Shown in pieces: positions 12,758-25,700 of a stretch of 64,000 nucleotides of DNA. The position numbers were made by a program, and so were the translations under genes. Origin of the DNA: Augochlora pura (lineage: Eukaryota; Arthropoda; Insecta; Hymenoptera; Halictidae). The notes under the pieces were generated by a model, which saw only the letters and a list, made by a program, of their open reading frames with translations, was not told where the DNA came from and searched no databases. The stretch is taken from NCBI RefSeq assembly GCF_028453695.1, contig NC_135774.1, positions 3,596,001-3,660,000 on the forward strand, in the 5' to 3' direction. Positions within the stretch are counted from its first letter, which is position 1. Each line of letters opens with the position of its first letter.

Positions 12758-15700
12758 AGGTGCGTGCGGACCGATCAGGTTTGAGCAGCTGTCTGCAACC
12801 ACGTCACTCAAGTTCACCGTGTCGGGTTCGCGGTGGAATGAATGCCTTTCATTATGAGTCTTATCTTCCGCCCGATCTCTCTCTCTCTCTCTCTCTTCCT
12901 CTTTCTCTCCAGCAACCCTTTTTGCCCCGATGCCCTTCTTTCTTCGTTTCGTCCCTTTCTCTTTACAGCCGTGAACTGTTCCGGTCGCCGTCCTCGCGGC
13001 CTGCCGTCGCCGTCTTCTTCGTCGCCGTAGCCGTCGCCCGTTGTCGTTGATTCGACCAAACAGGACACGCGTTCCCGGTGGATACGACCCCGACGAAGAG
13101 ACGACGACGCCAAGAGCGAGATGGAAAATATCGTCGAACGATCCTCAGGTCCTCTTTATACCTGAGCACCGCGCGATTTATCGTCGGTAAACCCCGAGAC
13201 TTTTTCCCTTCTTTTTTTCTTCTTTTTCTGTTTTATCTTTCGGACCGTAGGGCGGCCGTCGACGGCGCGACGCGACGGAACGGTCCCATGGGTCCCCTCC
13301 GTGAGATGATTAGAAGGTCTCGCGTCGCGAGCGTTTAGTCGACGGGCTCGATCGACCGGAAACTATCGATCGAACGATCCGTCAACGCAAACGATCCGAG
13401 AAACGTCGCCGCAGTCGTTGACAGACACCGGGACACGGAGAAACGGATCGGCAACGCGGAACACGCCGGAGTGTCGGACCGTGCGGCAGCAAGGGTGGCG
13501 GGCGTCGAAGACGCAGGGGGAGCGTATGCTACGCGCCATCTTGGTAGGCTATACCGGTGCTGCTATCTGTTTCTTAGTGGGCAAACTATACTTGAAATTT
13601 GACTTTGGTAGAGTTTGTTAGTTTTGATGAAAAAGGCGAAGGATAATATTGAGAAGAAGGCGAAAGGAATAAAAGGACACGAACTTTCTTAAATAATTTC
13701 AATTTTAAGAGTAGAGGTACGTTTTTAATCGGCGCCCGATTTTTTGAATTAATGAAAAAAGCTTTTATTTTAATTTCCATTCGATCGCTATAGCATTTTT
13801 CAATTACTGAAGAGCAGCGACGTATTAATGTGGCTAAGATCCTTCATCCTTCACATACGTATATATTTAACAAGCTACCTTCAAGAAGTAGATAATTGTG
13901 TTCCCTAAAAGTCTAATCTGTGTCCAAGCAGAATGCAAAATGCTTAGTTAGCTTATCCATCCCATTTAGCTATAGAATGCGACGAGAGTATAGTCTACCA
14001 AGGTGACCAATGCTCTCGATTCCTACCTTAGGTATCGCCTTGCTAGAGAAAGGTCCATTTAGACCTCCTAAAATCTTGGACATCAGAATCGACCATCTAC
14101 CCGGAGTAAATTTAAGAAACCTAACAAACTAGGTACCGCCTCGCCGCAACCTGTGCCCTGCCCTCACCGTGTAACGAAAGGGGTGAAAGAGCGCACGGTA
14201 AAAGTTGGCCGAGACGTGAATTGAATAGGCGAATCTGGGCTAGACGATAGGTGTCTGGGAATCGGCCCTTCGTAACGGCTGGTTAGCGCCAGGGACACCT
14301 GCTATCGTCGACGAGCACGAGTTCATCTTCCGGAGACAGCGCTCCGCGAATCTCGCATTCCCCTTTCGAGCGTGTAAACGGCGTGCCGGCGCGATAGCTG
14401 CGGCGGCGTGGATGCCGTGACAAGCCGGACAGTTTGACACTCGGCTTCCTAACGATCGGTCCGGCCTGTCGGAGAAAAAGGAAGCTTTGAATGCCGATTC
14501 TGCGGGCCGGCTTGATCGACGCGTCGTCTCCCTGTCAGCTCCGTCTCTCTTTCCCTCTTTCCCTCTTTCCATATCCTAGATTTTCTTCTACGAGCCGCGC
14601 GCCGCGCGGCTTTGTGTGCCGAGCCATTCGAGTTTAACGTTTATTGTTTGCGCGCGCATGCCCGTCTTTGTCCTCCTCGTCATTCACCGAGAGGCGCGTA
14701 GTGTTTCGCGTCCCGTCGTTCCCCGCGACTTATTTTATCAACGAATTTCAGGGGTGGTCGATGCCGCGCGCTCACGCGGATTCCTGACCTCCACCGATCC
14801 AGGCATCGATCTCGACATCGCGATTCGATCGTTCAAGATGTTCAGCGATTTTTCGGTGTTCCACGGCTTTCCGCTCTCGTGTTCGCGGACTTTCGCGGCT
14901 CCCCCGATGATTCCCCGCGAATTTTCTTGCGGTCTTCTACCGTCCGAGAAAGATTGAAGTTCGCGAGAGCGGGGTGATCGCTCGCGCACGCACCAACTCG
15001 AGAAGAGAAGCAATTGGTTTCGTTCTGTTCCCCGCGACTCTGTCACTTCGAGCAATTGACTTTGATCCGTTCGTGCGCGCGTAACATTGAACGCAATTAC
15101 GGTCAATTTACGATGGCTCCCGGCCTGGCCCCCCCTTTCCCCTCTGGCTCCGGCCGCGTCAGGTCAGGAGCAGCCGGTGGAGGTGGTGGTCGCGGTCCGC
15201 AAAGGGATCATCCGATTCCGGGAAGTTCGTTTTTCCCTCGGGCCCGAGGAGTCGGTGGCCGCGGGAGCGGAAGGGTTCGTACGCGGAACGGTAGGGCCTC
15301 CGTCTCGCCTGGCCTTGCCCTGTCGTGCCCGGCCACCGTTAAACCCCGCGAATTCGAGTGGACGCGACTCGTCGTATAATGTTACATCCTATTAGGGGGA
15401 GGAATAACTGCTAGATGAAACGCGACAGCCAACCGGGATGTCCGTGGACAGGGGGACGCGCCGGCCGCGGGAGGAGAGGGGGGCTCTCTCTGCTCTCTCT
15501 CTCTCTCTCCCGTGTTCGGTTCTTCCAGAGATGCGTGTCAGTCGATCGTCTCGAGTGCCCCTCGGAATACGTAATGAGACGTTCGCCCATTGATCCGCGG
15601 CTCGATCATCGTCGGGGTCCGCGCGCTCGCAGGAGGCGAAACGCCGGCCGCGATGGCTGCTCGCGTCCAACGATCGCGGGGCAATCGCGGACCGGCCGCG

Positions 15701-15874
15701 CGTTTTTCCTCGTCGATTCGTCGGGGAAGCGAATCGGCGGGGAAGTCGAAAAATGGACGGACGCGCGGAAAAGCGTATGCGGGGTTTCCCTCCCGGCGCG
15801 CGGCGTTTGTTGCCGCGGAGGTTCGCCGGGGCGCCGGCGAGCCCGGGGAAGGGTGGATCGTACCGAAGGAAAAT

Positions 15875-15886
15875 TTCGACTATAAA
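15875..15886 (+). promoter_or_regulatory. TATA-like site (TTCGACTATAAA)
   Basis: The 12-mer contains TATAAA and continues as TATAAATAG. An ACAG initiator-like motif lies about 31 bases downstream of the TATA start. No linked exon is seen. Confidence 0.25.
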
Positions 15887-16520
15887 TAGCAGTGTATTCT
15901 AAACGAGGTACAGAGAGCGCATTGGATCTAAATTATGAATTTCATCAGCGGCAGTCTGCCGTTTCATTCCACGTTTTAACCTCCTACTCACCCCTCCCCC
16001 GATCCCACCCCCAAACACTCTTCCCGGTTCTCCCCACCCACCCCCCGCGCCGCCGTCTTCCTCGTTCGCCGTCCTTGTTCCGCCGATCTTTCTGGTCCGT
16101 TCGCGTGTCTCTTCCTCGTCTCCCCCCGTTCGTTTCAGTTTTCGCGAGGTTTCCACGGATAGTCGCGCGTCGTCCCTCCGACCACCCCCCCCTTTTCCTC
16201 GCCCCCTCCGCGCCGCGCACAGCCAGCTTCGAACGTCCCCTTTTACCGGAGGCGCGAGAGATGAAAAGTTCTGGCGAAGACATAAAAATGCGCCGCCGCA
16301 TTTCCCTTTTAAAATAAGGCCCTCTGCTCCTTTTTCAGTTTATTATTATCAAGTTGTGCAGTCCGTGCTGCTCCTTCCTCGAGATTCCCCGACCTTCGCC
16401 TAGCCGTTCGCCTCGCTCACCGGCTCTCCCTCTCTCTCCCTCTCTCTCTTTCTCTCTCTTTCTCGCTCTTTCGTTCTAGCGCGGCCGTCTCGCAACCGGT
16501 GCACCCAGGACGGCCGTATC

Positions 16521-16532
16521 TTCGACTATAAA
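16521..16532 (+). promoter_or_regulatory. Second copy of the TATA-like 12-mer
   Basis: This is the same 12-mer as at 15875-15886, here continuing TATAAAACGG. No clear initiator lies 30 bases downstream. Confidence 0.2.
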
Positions 16533-16728
16533 ACGGCGAACTCGCCCCTGTTAGCCTGTTTTGCCCGCGTCTCATCTTCCACCGGCTGCTGCAACTGTGT
16601 TCGTAACTCCGCTTTCGGAACTTTCCGTTATGAGAACGAACCTACGGTGTTTACTTAACTGTGAGCGCGTTGCTTCAACGTCGTCGTCGTCCTCCTCCCC
16701 CTCCTCTTTCACCTCCTCCTCCTCCTCC

Positions 16729-16769
<41 letters not shown>

Positions 16770-18165
16770 ATCGCGAAAATCAAGGATCTCGGAGCAAGCG
16801 AGCCGGGCTGGCCGGAAGCCGGCTCCCGTCGATCCTAGGAGAGATGAACGGACGGGACCGATCGACGCCGGTGACGACAGTCGACATCGTCGACCTTGGA
16901 TAATCCCGCGCGCGGAGAAGCAACGCGACGGACAAAGGACGAATTCGGTCTCTCGTCAGCGACGCGACCTTGAGTACGATGACGAGCCCGTGACGCGAGA
17001 AAGCGTTCCGGTTCGAGGCAGAAGAGAAGCATCGCGCGCGCGGGACTATCCTATTTATAGGCGGCCCGGCAAAAACACGAACGATGACGGCGACCAGCGA
17101 AGTGCCTTCTCCGAACCTCCGACGGAGTGACTGGAGAGGATCGAGCGAAGAAGAGGAAGAACGAGGGACAGGAGGAGATGGACGGCGAAGAGAAGCGAGA
17201 GGACGGGAAGGACGGACGAAAAAGGGACGCGGCGATGTTGGTAGCGGAGAAGCGAGAAGCGCGAACCGAGGAGACGAGTGCCGAGAGACGAGACGAGCAG
17301 ACGAGTGAGAGAGAGAGAGAGAGAGAGAGGAGAGGAGGCGAGAGAAGATGAGTCGTGCGGTGGGACCAGGGGGAGGGAGAAAAGGGGGCGCCGGAGATGG
17401 AAGGAGCGAGCCCGATCGGGAGCAACGTATGCGAAAGGAGGAGAGAACCGTCGATCAAACGTCGCGAACGTCCGAAGCGTCTGTCTGGAACGAAGACGTC
17501 TCCATCAACCGTCAGATCGAGCCACACGTTTCTCGCTCCCCTCATTTTTATTACCGCCTCAGGGCCGTACCTACTCTCGCCCGCGGGCTGGCTTAATAAC
17601 CACGGAATAACGCGATTAAGTAAAACTCGTTTCGCGTTTCGTCTCGTCCCCGTCCCGTCCCGTCCCGTCCCGTCCCGTCCCGTCCCGTTCTGTCTCGTCT
17701 CGTCTCGCGACGTCTGCGACGCAGAGACCGACTCCGCGTTCCGCGCACAATAAGAGAGACGACGGTTCGTCGAGCAAAGTTCGATTTCTTTCGCGGGCAG
17801 GTCTGACGGCGTTCCACAACGATTCCGCAGAAGCCGCGGAAAGTGGTGGAGCGCGACGGACGGAGGGAAAGAACAAGAAGGAGAAAGGGTGACAGAGAGA
17901 GAGCGAGAGAGAGAGAGAGAGAGAGAGAGAAGGAGAGGGAGAGGGATGGGGAGAGAGGGAATAGAGAAAACTGGAATTGGACCGCTGGCAACCGAGGACC
18001 GTTCGGAAGGTAGTTGGCGAGGAAGCGAACCGATAAAACGAAGAGATACGCGGCTGATACGGGAACGACGTATCGTCCCCAAGTGTTGCGGCTAGTTGCG
18101 ACGCGGTTCAACGTATGATTATCCGTTCCCCCGGGGCCGAGGTGGCAGCGTAGAGAAACTACGCG

Positions 18166-18262
18166 GTGGCGGAGGTGGCGGTCGGTGGCGGTGGCGGTGG
18201 CGGCGGTGGCAACGGTGGCGGAGGTGGCGGAGGTGGCGGAGGCGGCGGCAGAGGCTGCGGAG
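18166..18262. repeat. GGTGGC hexamer-type array
   Basis: Imperfect GGTGGC/GGAGGT units make a G-rich + strand and a poly-Pro artefact frame on the minus strand. Confidence 0.9.
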
Positions 18263-21200
18263 GTGACGCGCGAAACGGGCAAAGGAGAAAGAGGGAAGAT
18301 GCGGCGCGGGGGGAAGCGTAGGATGCAGGGACGGTTATTAGTTGCCACGCCGTTGTCGTTTTATCTTCGTGCCCAATTAGCAAATATCATTCCGTAATGC
18401 AACGTGACGGGGCCTCCTCTGAAAAGAGTGCAGCTGCATCGGCATTAAAAAAAAGGGTAGAAGAAAGCGATGCTCGAGGGCTGCGGGTAGACACCGGGGT
18501 TGGAGGTGGGGACGCCGGACGCCGCGCGCTGCTCCGCTCCGCTCCGCGCCGCCGATCCGCTCCGCGCCGCGTCGCCGGAGAGAAGGCGGGGAGCGTAAAA
18601 GAGGAAACGACAAAGATAGCGGGGTCCGTTCTCCGGGTTTTTATTGACATTTTAAAAGGTACCCGAATAATACCAGCCGACACGCGTAATAATTATTGCC
18701 TTGCTCGCGCTACCGATCGGTAATACATGGAGCGATTCTCGCGACCGGTACTCCACGAGAAAACGACATCGATCGGCGGGTTTTAAGCCGAGAGACCGAG
18801 AGGGCGAGAGAGAGAGAGAGAGAAAAAGAGAGAGAGAGAGAGAGAGTGAGAGAGAGTCCACTGGCCTCTCCTCCTGGAACTCTTTTACGCGGCCGGCCCT
18901 CCGGCCCTCCGATGACTGCTGCATTGTAAATTATTCGAGTAACGATCGATTAATTACCAACACCGATGCGCCGGAACTTGTCCGAGATTTGGTCGTTACA
19001 CGAGTCCCCTCCCTCCCGGCTACCCACGTGTTTTCGTGGCCGAGCTCCGCGTCGGTCGCGAATTAATTCCCCCGGTTCGCGTTCCAAGACCGCGGCATCT
19101 TGTCGAAACCCACGCGCGCCGCATCGCCTCGTCGCCGTCGCCGCCGTCGCCGCAGCCGCCGTCGCCCGTCAACCTTGACAGGGTAAAACGACTGATACGG
19201 GACGGGTTCGGCGAGAAGTCGATTTCGGAAGCTCGGCCACGGTACGGTAGGGATCGATGACGAAGACGCTGGGAGGCAGTGGCGAGAAAGAACCATCGGA
19301 CGAATCGGTTCGAGACTGGTTGGCAGCGCACGGTGGTCAGTCAGGCCGATGTCAGCCCGCTAATTGGCAGCCGTGTCGCATAGAGGTAGCTCGAAGAGCC
19401 GGTTTCTGTAGCTGGCTGTTCGTTCCTCGCGTAATTCGTAAGCGGTTCTTGCCCCTTCTTTCGCGAGGCGCGCTCCCTCTACTCCCCCCGGCACCAGTCC
19501 TCTCTCCTCCCTTCGTCGACCTTTCTCTCGCGTTCCCTTTGGCGTTTCACGTCCAAATATCTCGCCGCTTCGATTCTCGCGCCTTCGACGAGCGTCTTTG
19601 CGCGCGGACGAAATGCTTCGCACGGTGATCCCTGACATTTTTAAAAAAAATCTATAGACAGATAGTTTCGGGACGATCGAAGTTTCAGAGATCTCGTCGA
19701 CTGGACGTGTAGAACGCGCTTGATCTTCGAAGCGAAAATTGCCTTTATGAAATCAATCGATCATGCCACAATTTATGGCTCGTCCTGGTACATGTACGAT
19801 CGGCAACCATCAACGCGAACCGCGGATCGACGCGAGACAGAGATCTAAGCGCAGGCCACCCCGCGAACACCTTTCAGCCTCGCTTCAGCCCCGCAGCTCC
19901 TTTCGAGCCGGCGTGGGCGAATTGAACGAAGAATCCGACAGGCGGAGAGCGTCGAAAGGAACGTCGAAGAGAGTAACGAGGTCGACCGAATCGACGAGAG
20001 CAGACGCGCGACTACGTGTCTTCCGCGGCATAGCCGCGAGAATTAGAGAGTGAACCGCTACGGGACACCGATCCGCTAGCTTGGGTGGTCTCGCGGCGTC
20101 GGTTCTCTCGGTCAGTGCTCGCCGGTCGCAGAGATTTCGGCTACCGGTGGCAGCGAATCGAAACGAGAAGGAAATGGATGCGGGCCTGCCGATCAGCGGA
20201 GACGAGTCGGAAAGAAGACCGCGGCGAAGGACTGCGGTCGACGGGAAGCGGAGGTGCGAAGGCGCGAAGGTGCAAAGGGGCGAAGAGACGACGGGAGCCA
20301 AAGGGGCCAAGGGGCGAACGACCAAGCCGCGCTGGAGGGAAACTGGGAACGAGAGGTGGAGGCGGACGGCGGCGGCTGCTATCTGCACCGTGGCTGACAC
20401 CTGACGGATAGCCTGGCGTCGGCAACGCGGGATATTAATTTGGTAATTTATGAGGCCCGATTAGGCAGCGCTATCTGTCGAGCTAATGCGCGAACCGTTG
20501 GCAGGTTATCGCCAAAGGGCCTGTGTTTCGAGCCGCCAGAGGCCCTTCCACCGCAGGGACCAAGGCCGACTTTGTCCCGGGACGACAATTGTAGCGGCAA
20601 TAGCAACGGCGATAGCAACGACGATAGCGATGGGAACAAAGATAGCGACGGCGATCTCAACAAAGATAGCAACATCTACGTGATCAGCAATAGCAACATA
20701 GGATATCGTCAAAGTAGCTTCGTCGATGGAGCCCTTCCGTCGAGATGTTTATAGAGTAGAACGTAGAGTCTACGGTCAGCGTCTACGTCTAAAGGGTTAC
20801 GTCTACAGACTGCGGCCACAGGCTACACACGGTGGAAGCGTCCTCGGTTTCGTTCCCGATCCAGCCAGAAGAGAAGCCGCGTTACTTCTGACGCGTGATA
20901 GATGGACGGCCAACGGAAGAACACGCGTGGCTGCGTGCGCGTTGCCGGCCTCGCAGCGTGTGGGTATCAACGTAGGTGGATGAGGATGAATGGTTCTCGT
21001 CAAACGGAAGGGACCGCCCGCCGTTTCGCGCCGTAATGCGCGTCCGCGTAAGAAGCACAGTAGGTCGGCTTATCGATGACCGGACCGCTACTTACCTACG
21101 AGAGAACAAGCCACTTACCGGGTTCAAAGACTCGCGAGTTGTTTGTCACTCGACCCTCGACCGCGTCTCCGGCCCGACATTGTTCCCGCCGTCATTCCTC

Positions 21201-24200
21201 TCTCTCCTCCACCGTCCGCCTCCACCAACCGTCGATTATTATTGGCCCCATCGTCGAACGAAACGTCGTCGAAACGCAAAGGCCTCGGCACGCGCTGACC
21301 GTAATCACGAGCGGAAGAAAAAAAGCGCGCGGGCGCGAGCGCAGAGTCCGTCGCCGCTGCTAAACGACCGAGAGAAAACGATTTTCGCGCGACACAACCG
21401 CGCGCGCCCGCGTTATCGGCCCCGGGAATCGACGAACTCGTCCCAAGAACTATAGTTATCCCCGACAAATTACCCGCTCGGTCTTACTCGGCGTCGCCCC
21501 ATAGTTATCGCGTCATCTTGGCAATTTATCGATAGCCGCGAGCCAACCGATCGAGAGAGATCGACTCCGTAGGCACGGGGGCGCGTTATCGCGAGCCTCG
21601 TAACGCGCGAGCCGCGCGTCAAATTTTTCCGCGTTTCCCGTTCACGGGTCGCCCCGCGGACCGCGGCGGCCTCGTCGAAAGGGAAACGCGAAACGGTGCG
21701 TTTCGCTCGTGTGTCGCGGGGCGAACGAGCGCGGCCGACGCTGCACCGCACCGCACCGCAACGCATCGCGCCAGGACACGACGAGCGTCGACGGATTGTC
21801 TAAACGGATCGCGCCCGGTGACGCTCGGAAATACAGAAAGCGGCGAATCGAACGGGAAAGACAATAATCGGGTGTAAACAAAAAAAAAAGGGGGGAGAAA
21901 AAGCAGAAAAACAGAAAAACAAAAAAAAAGAAATACTTTCAGCGGAGTGGTAGCGCGAACAATGGTAGCCACAAATCAACGGGATTATGCCACTATTTCA
22001 CGGATGGCTATGGCCGGCTCGCATGATAAATCAAGCTGTCGTTGGGCCACAATAAACAATAACATTTGGACGGCCGGCTGGCGGGACGGCTGGTGCGACT
22101 CTTCTTCACTTAACTCGGTCATTCGCTCGCTCCAGCGCACGCTCCGATCGCACGTGTTATTTCCTCGGCCTCGACGCTCCCGAACGCACACCGGTTTTCG
22201 ATAATAAATCGTCCCGCGAGGACATCGACGCGCGCGTGGGCATCTCGCGGAGGCCCGTCGTTCAACCTCCCGTTCATTTTTCCAACGGTTCCGCGATAAC
22301 TACGCTATTAAATCGACGCCGATGGAGAGCCGGCCGATTCCGAACGCGACGCCCGAATCCGATCCCGATCCCGATCCCGATCCCGATTCCGATTTTCGAT
22401 GCTAATGCCGACCGCGATTCGAGGCGCGATAGACTCGATCCCCCGACGAAAAGTGGAACAGTTTCGTTCATGTTTGATTTCACAAGGTGCCGGAACGGCG
22501 CGGTTTTCGGCCGCGCGCGCGCTCGCGCGATCGTTGCGGAACGGCCTCCTCGTGCACGGGCGGGCCGCCCGCCGTCACACGCAACATCCGCGCAACGTCC
22601 ACGCAACGTCCGTGCCCGACCGCGGATGCACGCGGATGCACGCGGGGCTAATATTTTCCAGGGATCGGCGTAAATCGAATCCGAGTATTTGCTCGTCCGA
22701 GTATATCGAGCCCGCGCGAACCGGTCGTGTACGGCGATCGACCGAGTGCTCGACCGTATATACCGGCCCGACTAATTATAGCCTCTTATTTATTTTATTT
22801 TGCGCGTACGCGCGCTAGCGCTCCGCCGCTCTCGCGCACGCACACCAACAACGCCCCGGTCATAAATCAAAATTCCATTTCAACGTTCTAACGAAGGATC
22901 AAATAAAACACTTTAATTGACGTTTTTACGGCGGCCGGCAGCCGAACTCGAACTGCTGCCTACCCGCTATACGGCTGACCCCGCTCCGCGGCTCGCTCGC
23001 CCTGTCTTTCGTTCCACTCGGGGCTCCGTTCTACTCTACTCGGTCTGCTCCGCGCTGTCCTGTTCTACTCTCTCTCTCTCTCTCCCTCTCTCTCTTTCTG
23101 TTCTACTCTCCGCTTCATTCCGCTACGTTCCTGCTTAACCCTGCTCCGGACTCCTCTCCGGCCTGCTCGCGGTTCGGATCTACTCGTAAATTGTCCATCT
23201 CCGCTCGACGGATCTTTCGCGTTCCAACGGGACCCCTCGCGAATTTCTTTTCGTACATCGTTTCCGTGATTGCTTTCGCGTCGCCCCGGTCTGTTACAAG
23301 AACCTCGTCCCGTAAATCTACGGATAAGTGAATTATTGTTTAGAATTATTTATGCTCGCCGGCCACGATTCCGCCGCGAGAAGATCGTGTCCGTTGGTCC
23401 GCTGCTCCGCGCGACCACCCGTCCGACCGATCGGTCGATCGAGACGACGACGGTCGACGGAATAGAGAGGCGAGAGGCAGAAGAGAGAAAGGGCCTGAAA
23501 TGGGCCTCGAAAAGGGCCTCGGAACCGGGGAACGTGGGGGGAGAGAGGCGGGCAGGGATCGGTGATTATAGCGTCGCGGTTTATCGTTAAGGGTGCGTCT
23601 AGCCGCGTTACTTCCCGCTAACAGTGATTATCAGTAATTTCACGGTTTTCGGAAGAACCACCGGTAAATATAGAGAATATCTTCTCCGGCCGCTTTAATA
23701 TCGCTCCGCGCCGATCAATAATAATAACGGAATACGCAGCTCTTGTTCCCGACCCCGATATATACCTCGACGTATTATAGTAATTTCGTACCGCGATTTC
23801 TACCCTCTCCGCCGCCGCCGTCCCCCCTCTGCCGTGGCGCACATGCTTGGCCCTATGCCCGGCCGTGGAGCGTTAGGAAAAATACGGGGAACTTTTGCGG
23901 GGATCGAGAGATCGCGAGCCCGGGGTTCGAACGGGCTCGGGAACTTTCGCGTCCGTGAAATTTGTGCGGGCTTCCCGTTTAATTCTTGCGGTTCAACGGG
24001 GACCGAGACGGGGACTTAAATTGTGAACGGATCGGGACCGGATCGTGATCGGATCGTGGCGGGATCGGAAGCGAACGGAGGACGCGCGGGACGAAATCGA
24101 ACTGACCTCCTCCTCCTCCTCCTTCGCCTCATTCGCCTCCTCTTCGGCTCGTCGATGCCGAGATAATGATACACCGGGGTTCCACCCCTTTAAATATAAA

Positions 24201-25177
24201 CACACACCCTCGTTTGGTCTCGCGTCCTTCGTTCCACGGACGATAGTTCCCGTATCGCGGCGGCCCTGCCTTTTTTCTCCCGTTTCCGTGCCCCGTTTTG
24301 ATGCTCGATTCTAGTTGTTTTGCGGTTTACGACGGTTCGCGTTGCAACTGATTATTAGTAGTCGCCCCTTCCTTCCCTCACCCTCCCCACCTCCCTGCCG
24401 CCTATTCCTCGGTCTCTCTGTCTTTTCACCGTTCCTCCCCTCCCCGCCGCCCCGCCCGCCGTCGCCGCCGCAGCCGCGCGCTGTCCCCTCGGCCCCACTC
24501 TCTTTCTCCGTTATTATACTCGGCCATATACGGCCATTATGCCCAGGCCCCGATATACAACACAATCCGCCGTAATGCCGGCCATAAAATTAAATTAGGG
24601 TTATAACACGATTTTTCACAAAGGTTCTCTGGGCCGTGCCGAACCGCGCCGAAGCCGAGTCCGAGGCGTATCGAAGCGAGCCGAGACCGCAGACGAGACC
24701 GGACCGAGAGGAACGGACGAGACGGGGACAGGGCGAGGACGCGAGGCCTCGGTATACCGGGCCGTTCACGATCGTCGTTTCATTTCGTTTCGTTCGTTTG
24801 TCCGCCGGCGGAAAACCCTTTCGGTAACGGAGAAGATAAAACGCGCGCGGGGGAAATAAGAAAAGAAGATTTATGCAAAGAAAATCACGTCACGCCGGTT
24901 TTCACGCGCGCTAGATCTTTCTGCCGGTTATCCTGGAAGCTTTTAAACAATTGCGTAACATTGTTCGCTAGACCGCGGATCTTTATATGTATATTCGCGA
25001 CGCAGACGTGAGCACTGCGAAAATATTTGAGGAATTGAAAGGTACTATTTCGTTGCTTGCGACGCGGCAGAGTAATTGACCCATTTGCATCGCAAAGAAA
25101 TGCCAAAAATTCGTTCTTATTGACAAAATTTTTTTTTACTGTATTTAAATATTAATGACAGGCTTGATATAAATAAT

Positions 25178-25261
25178 ATGCGCTTTGGTGATAAATGCCT
25201 GAGTAAAATGCGCGCATATATGCGCTCTGGTGATAGCGGCCAGGCAAAATGCACACATATA
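25178..25261. repeat. Two tandem copies of a unit of about 42 bp
   Basis: The units start with ATGCGCT-T/C-TGGTGATA and end AAAATGC-G/A-C-x-CATA. A third, strongly degenerate copy may start near 25262. Confidence 0.75.
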
Positions 25262-25559
25262 TACGTTTATGATGCAAATGGGTTGAAGGAGAGAAACGTC
25301 TCCGTAGGTTTTAGTGTGTCGCAAATAATGCGGATAATTTCTGTTTCACATAAAAATATAATGGTCACCGAAGTAATCGCATAATGCGTACAATTATCTG
25401 TTGCAAGAAAACAATATAGATCAGGTGCTTTACTTTCTGCCTTTTTGGAAATAATACAATAAAATATGTCTAAAATGCCCTTCTTGTCCTTCCATCTTCA
25501 AACAGTGATAAAACTGAATTTTTGATAAAAATGAATTTTCAAGATTGGCCAGAAATTAG

Positions 25560-25599
25560 TGTCACTCGTATTTGGGTCACGCGGCGCTCAACGTGTTAA
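25560..25599. mobile_element. piggyBac-like terminal motif ending in TTAA
   Basis: Read inward from TTAA at 25596-25599, the complementary strand begins TTAACACGTTGAGCGCC, which resembles termini of insect piggyBac-family elements that duplicate TTAA. No matching opposite end was found, so the element may be truncated or absent. Confidence 0.25.
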
Positions 25600-25700
25600 T
25601 TACTTCGAACACGTTGCTAAAACCAAAGAAAGTTCCAAGACCATCTATTAACAAAGTCCGCGATCATTTAATTGCCAACCCAACGCATCCGTTTCCACGT

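Larger units (their letters stand above)
10951..14600. other. AT-rich islands with two 12-bp minisatellites
   Basis: Two AT-rich islands (about 10960-11760 and 13580-14130) sit in GC-rich DNA. The first holds a TTAA-bounded, piggyBac-like motif at 11332 and a 12-bp array (11553-11708). A second 12-bp array of different sequence lies at 12113-12246, a (CG)n run at 12500-12521 and a GGAC/GATA-type run at 12682-12757. I see no gene. Confidence 0.55.
14601..24800. other. Non-coding GC-rich region with many purine/pyrimidine tracts
   Basis: No exon pattern was found. The contents are two TATA-like sites (15875-15886 and 16521-16532), a CGT/CTC triplet region (16680-16770) and (GA)n tracts (17304-17330, 17894-17931, 18806-18860). 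There are also CCCGT pentamers (17648-17690), a GGTGGC hexamer array (18166-18262), a GAT/AGC 9-bp-type run (20590-20700), GATCCC hexamers (22356-22392) and CT repeats (23071-23095). The longest frame (343 codons, minus strand, 17051-18082) is a translation of these repeats. Confidence 0.55.
24801..25700. other. AT-rich island, possible decayed transposon
   Basis: The composition changes sharply to AT-rich. The island holds an inverted pair of POU-octamer-containing arms (25079-25091 and 25271-25283), two tandem copies of a unit of about 42 bp (25178-25261), and a TTAA-bounded terminal-like motif ending at 25599. No transposase fragment is recognised. Confidence 0.5.

Noticed and set aside
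17051..18082. 343-codon minus-strand frame
   Set aside because: It spans (GA)n and GGGAC pentamer arrays. The product is Ser/Leu/Arg low complexity, and the + strand is equally open.
23915..23945. tRNA-like GGTTCGAA loop in a 7-bp stem
   Set aside because: No A-box, acceptor stem or anticodon arm can be formed upstream, so it is only a local hairpin.
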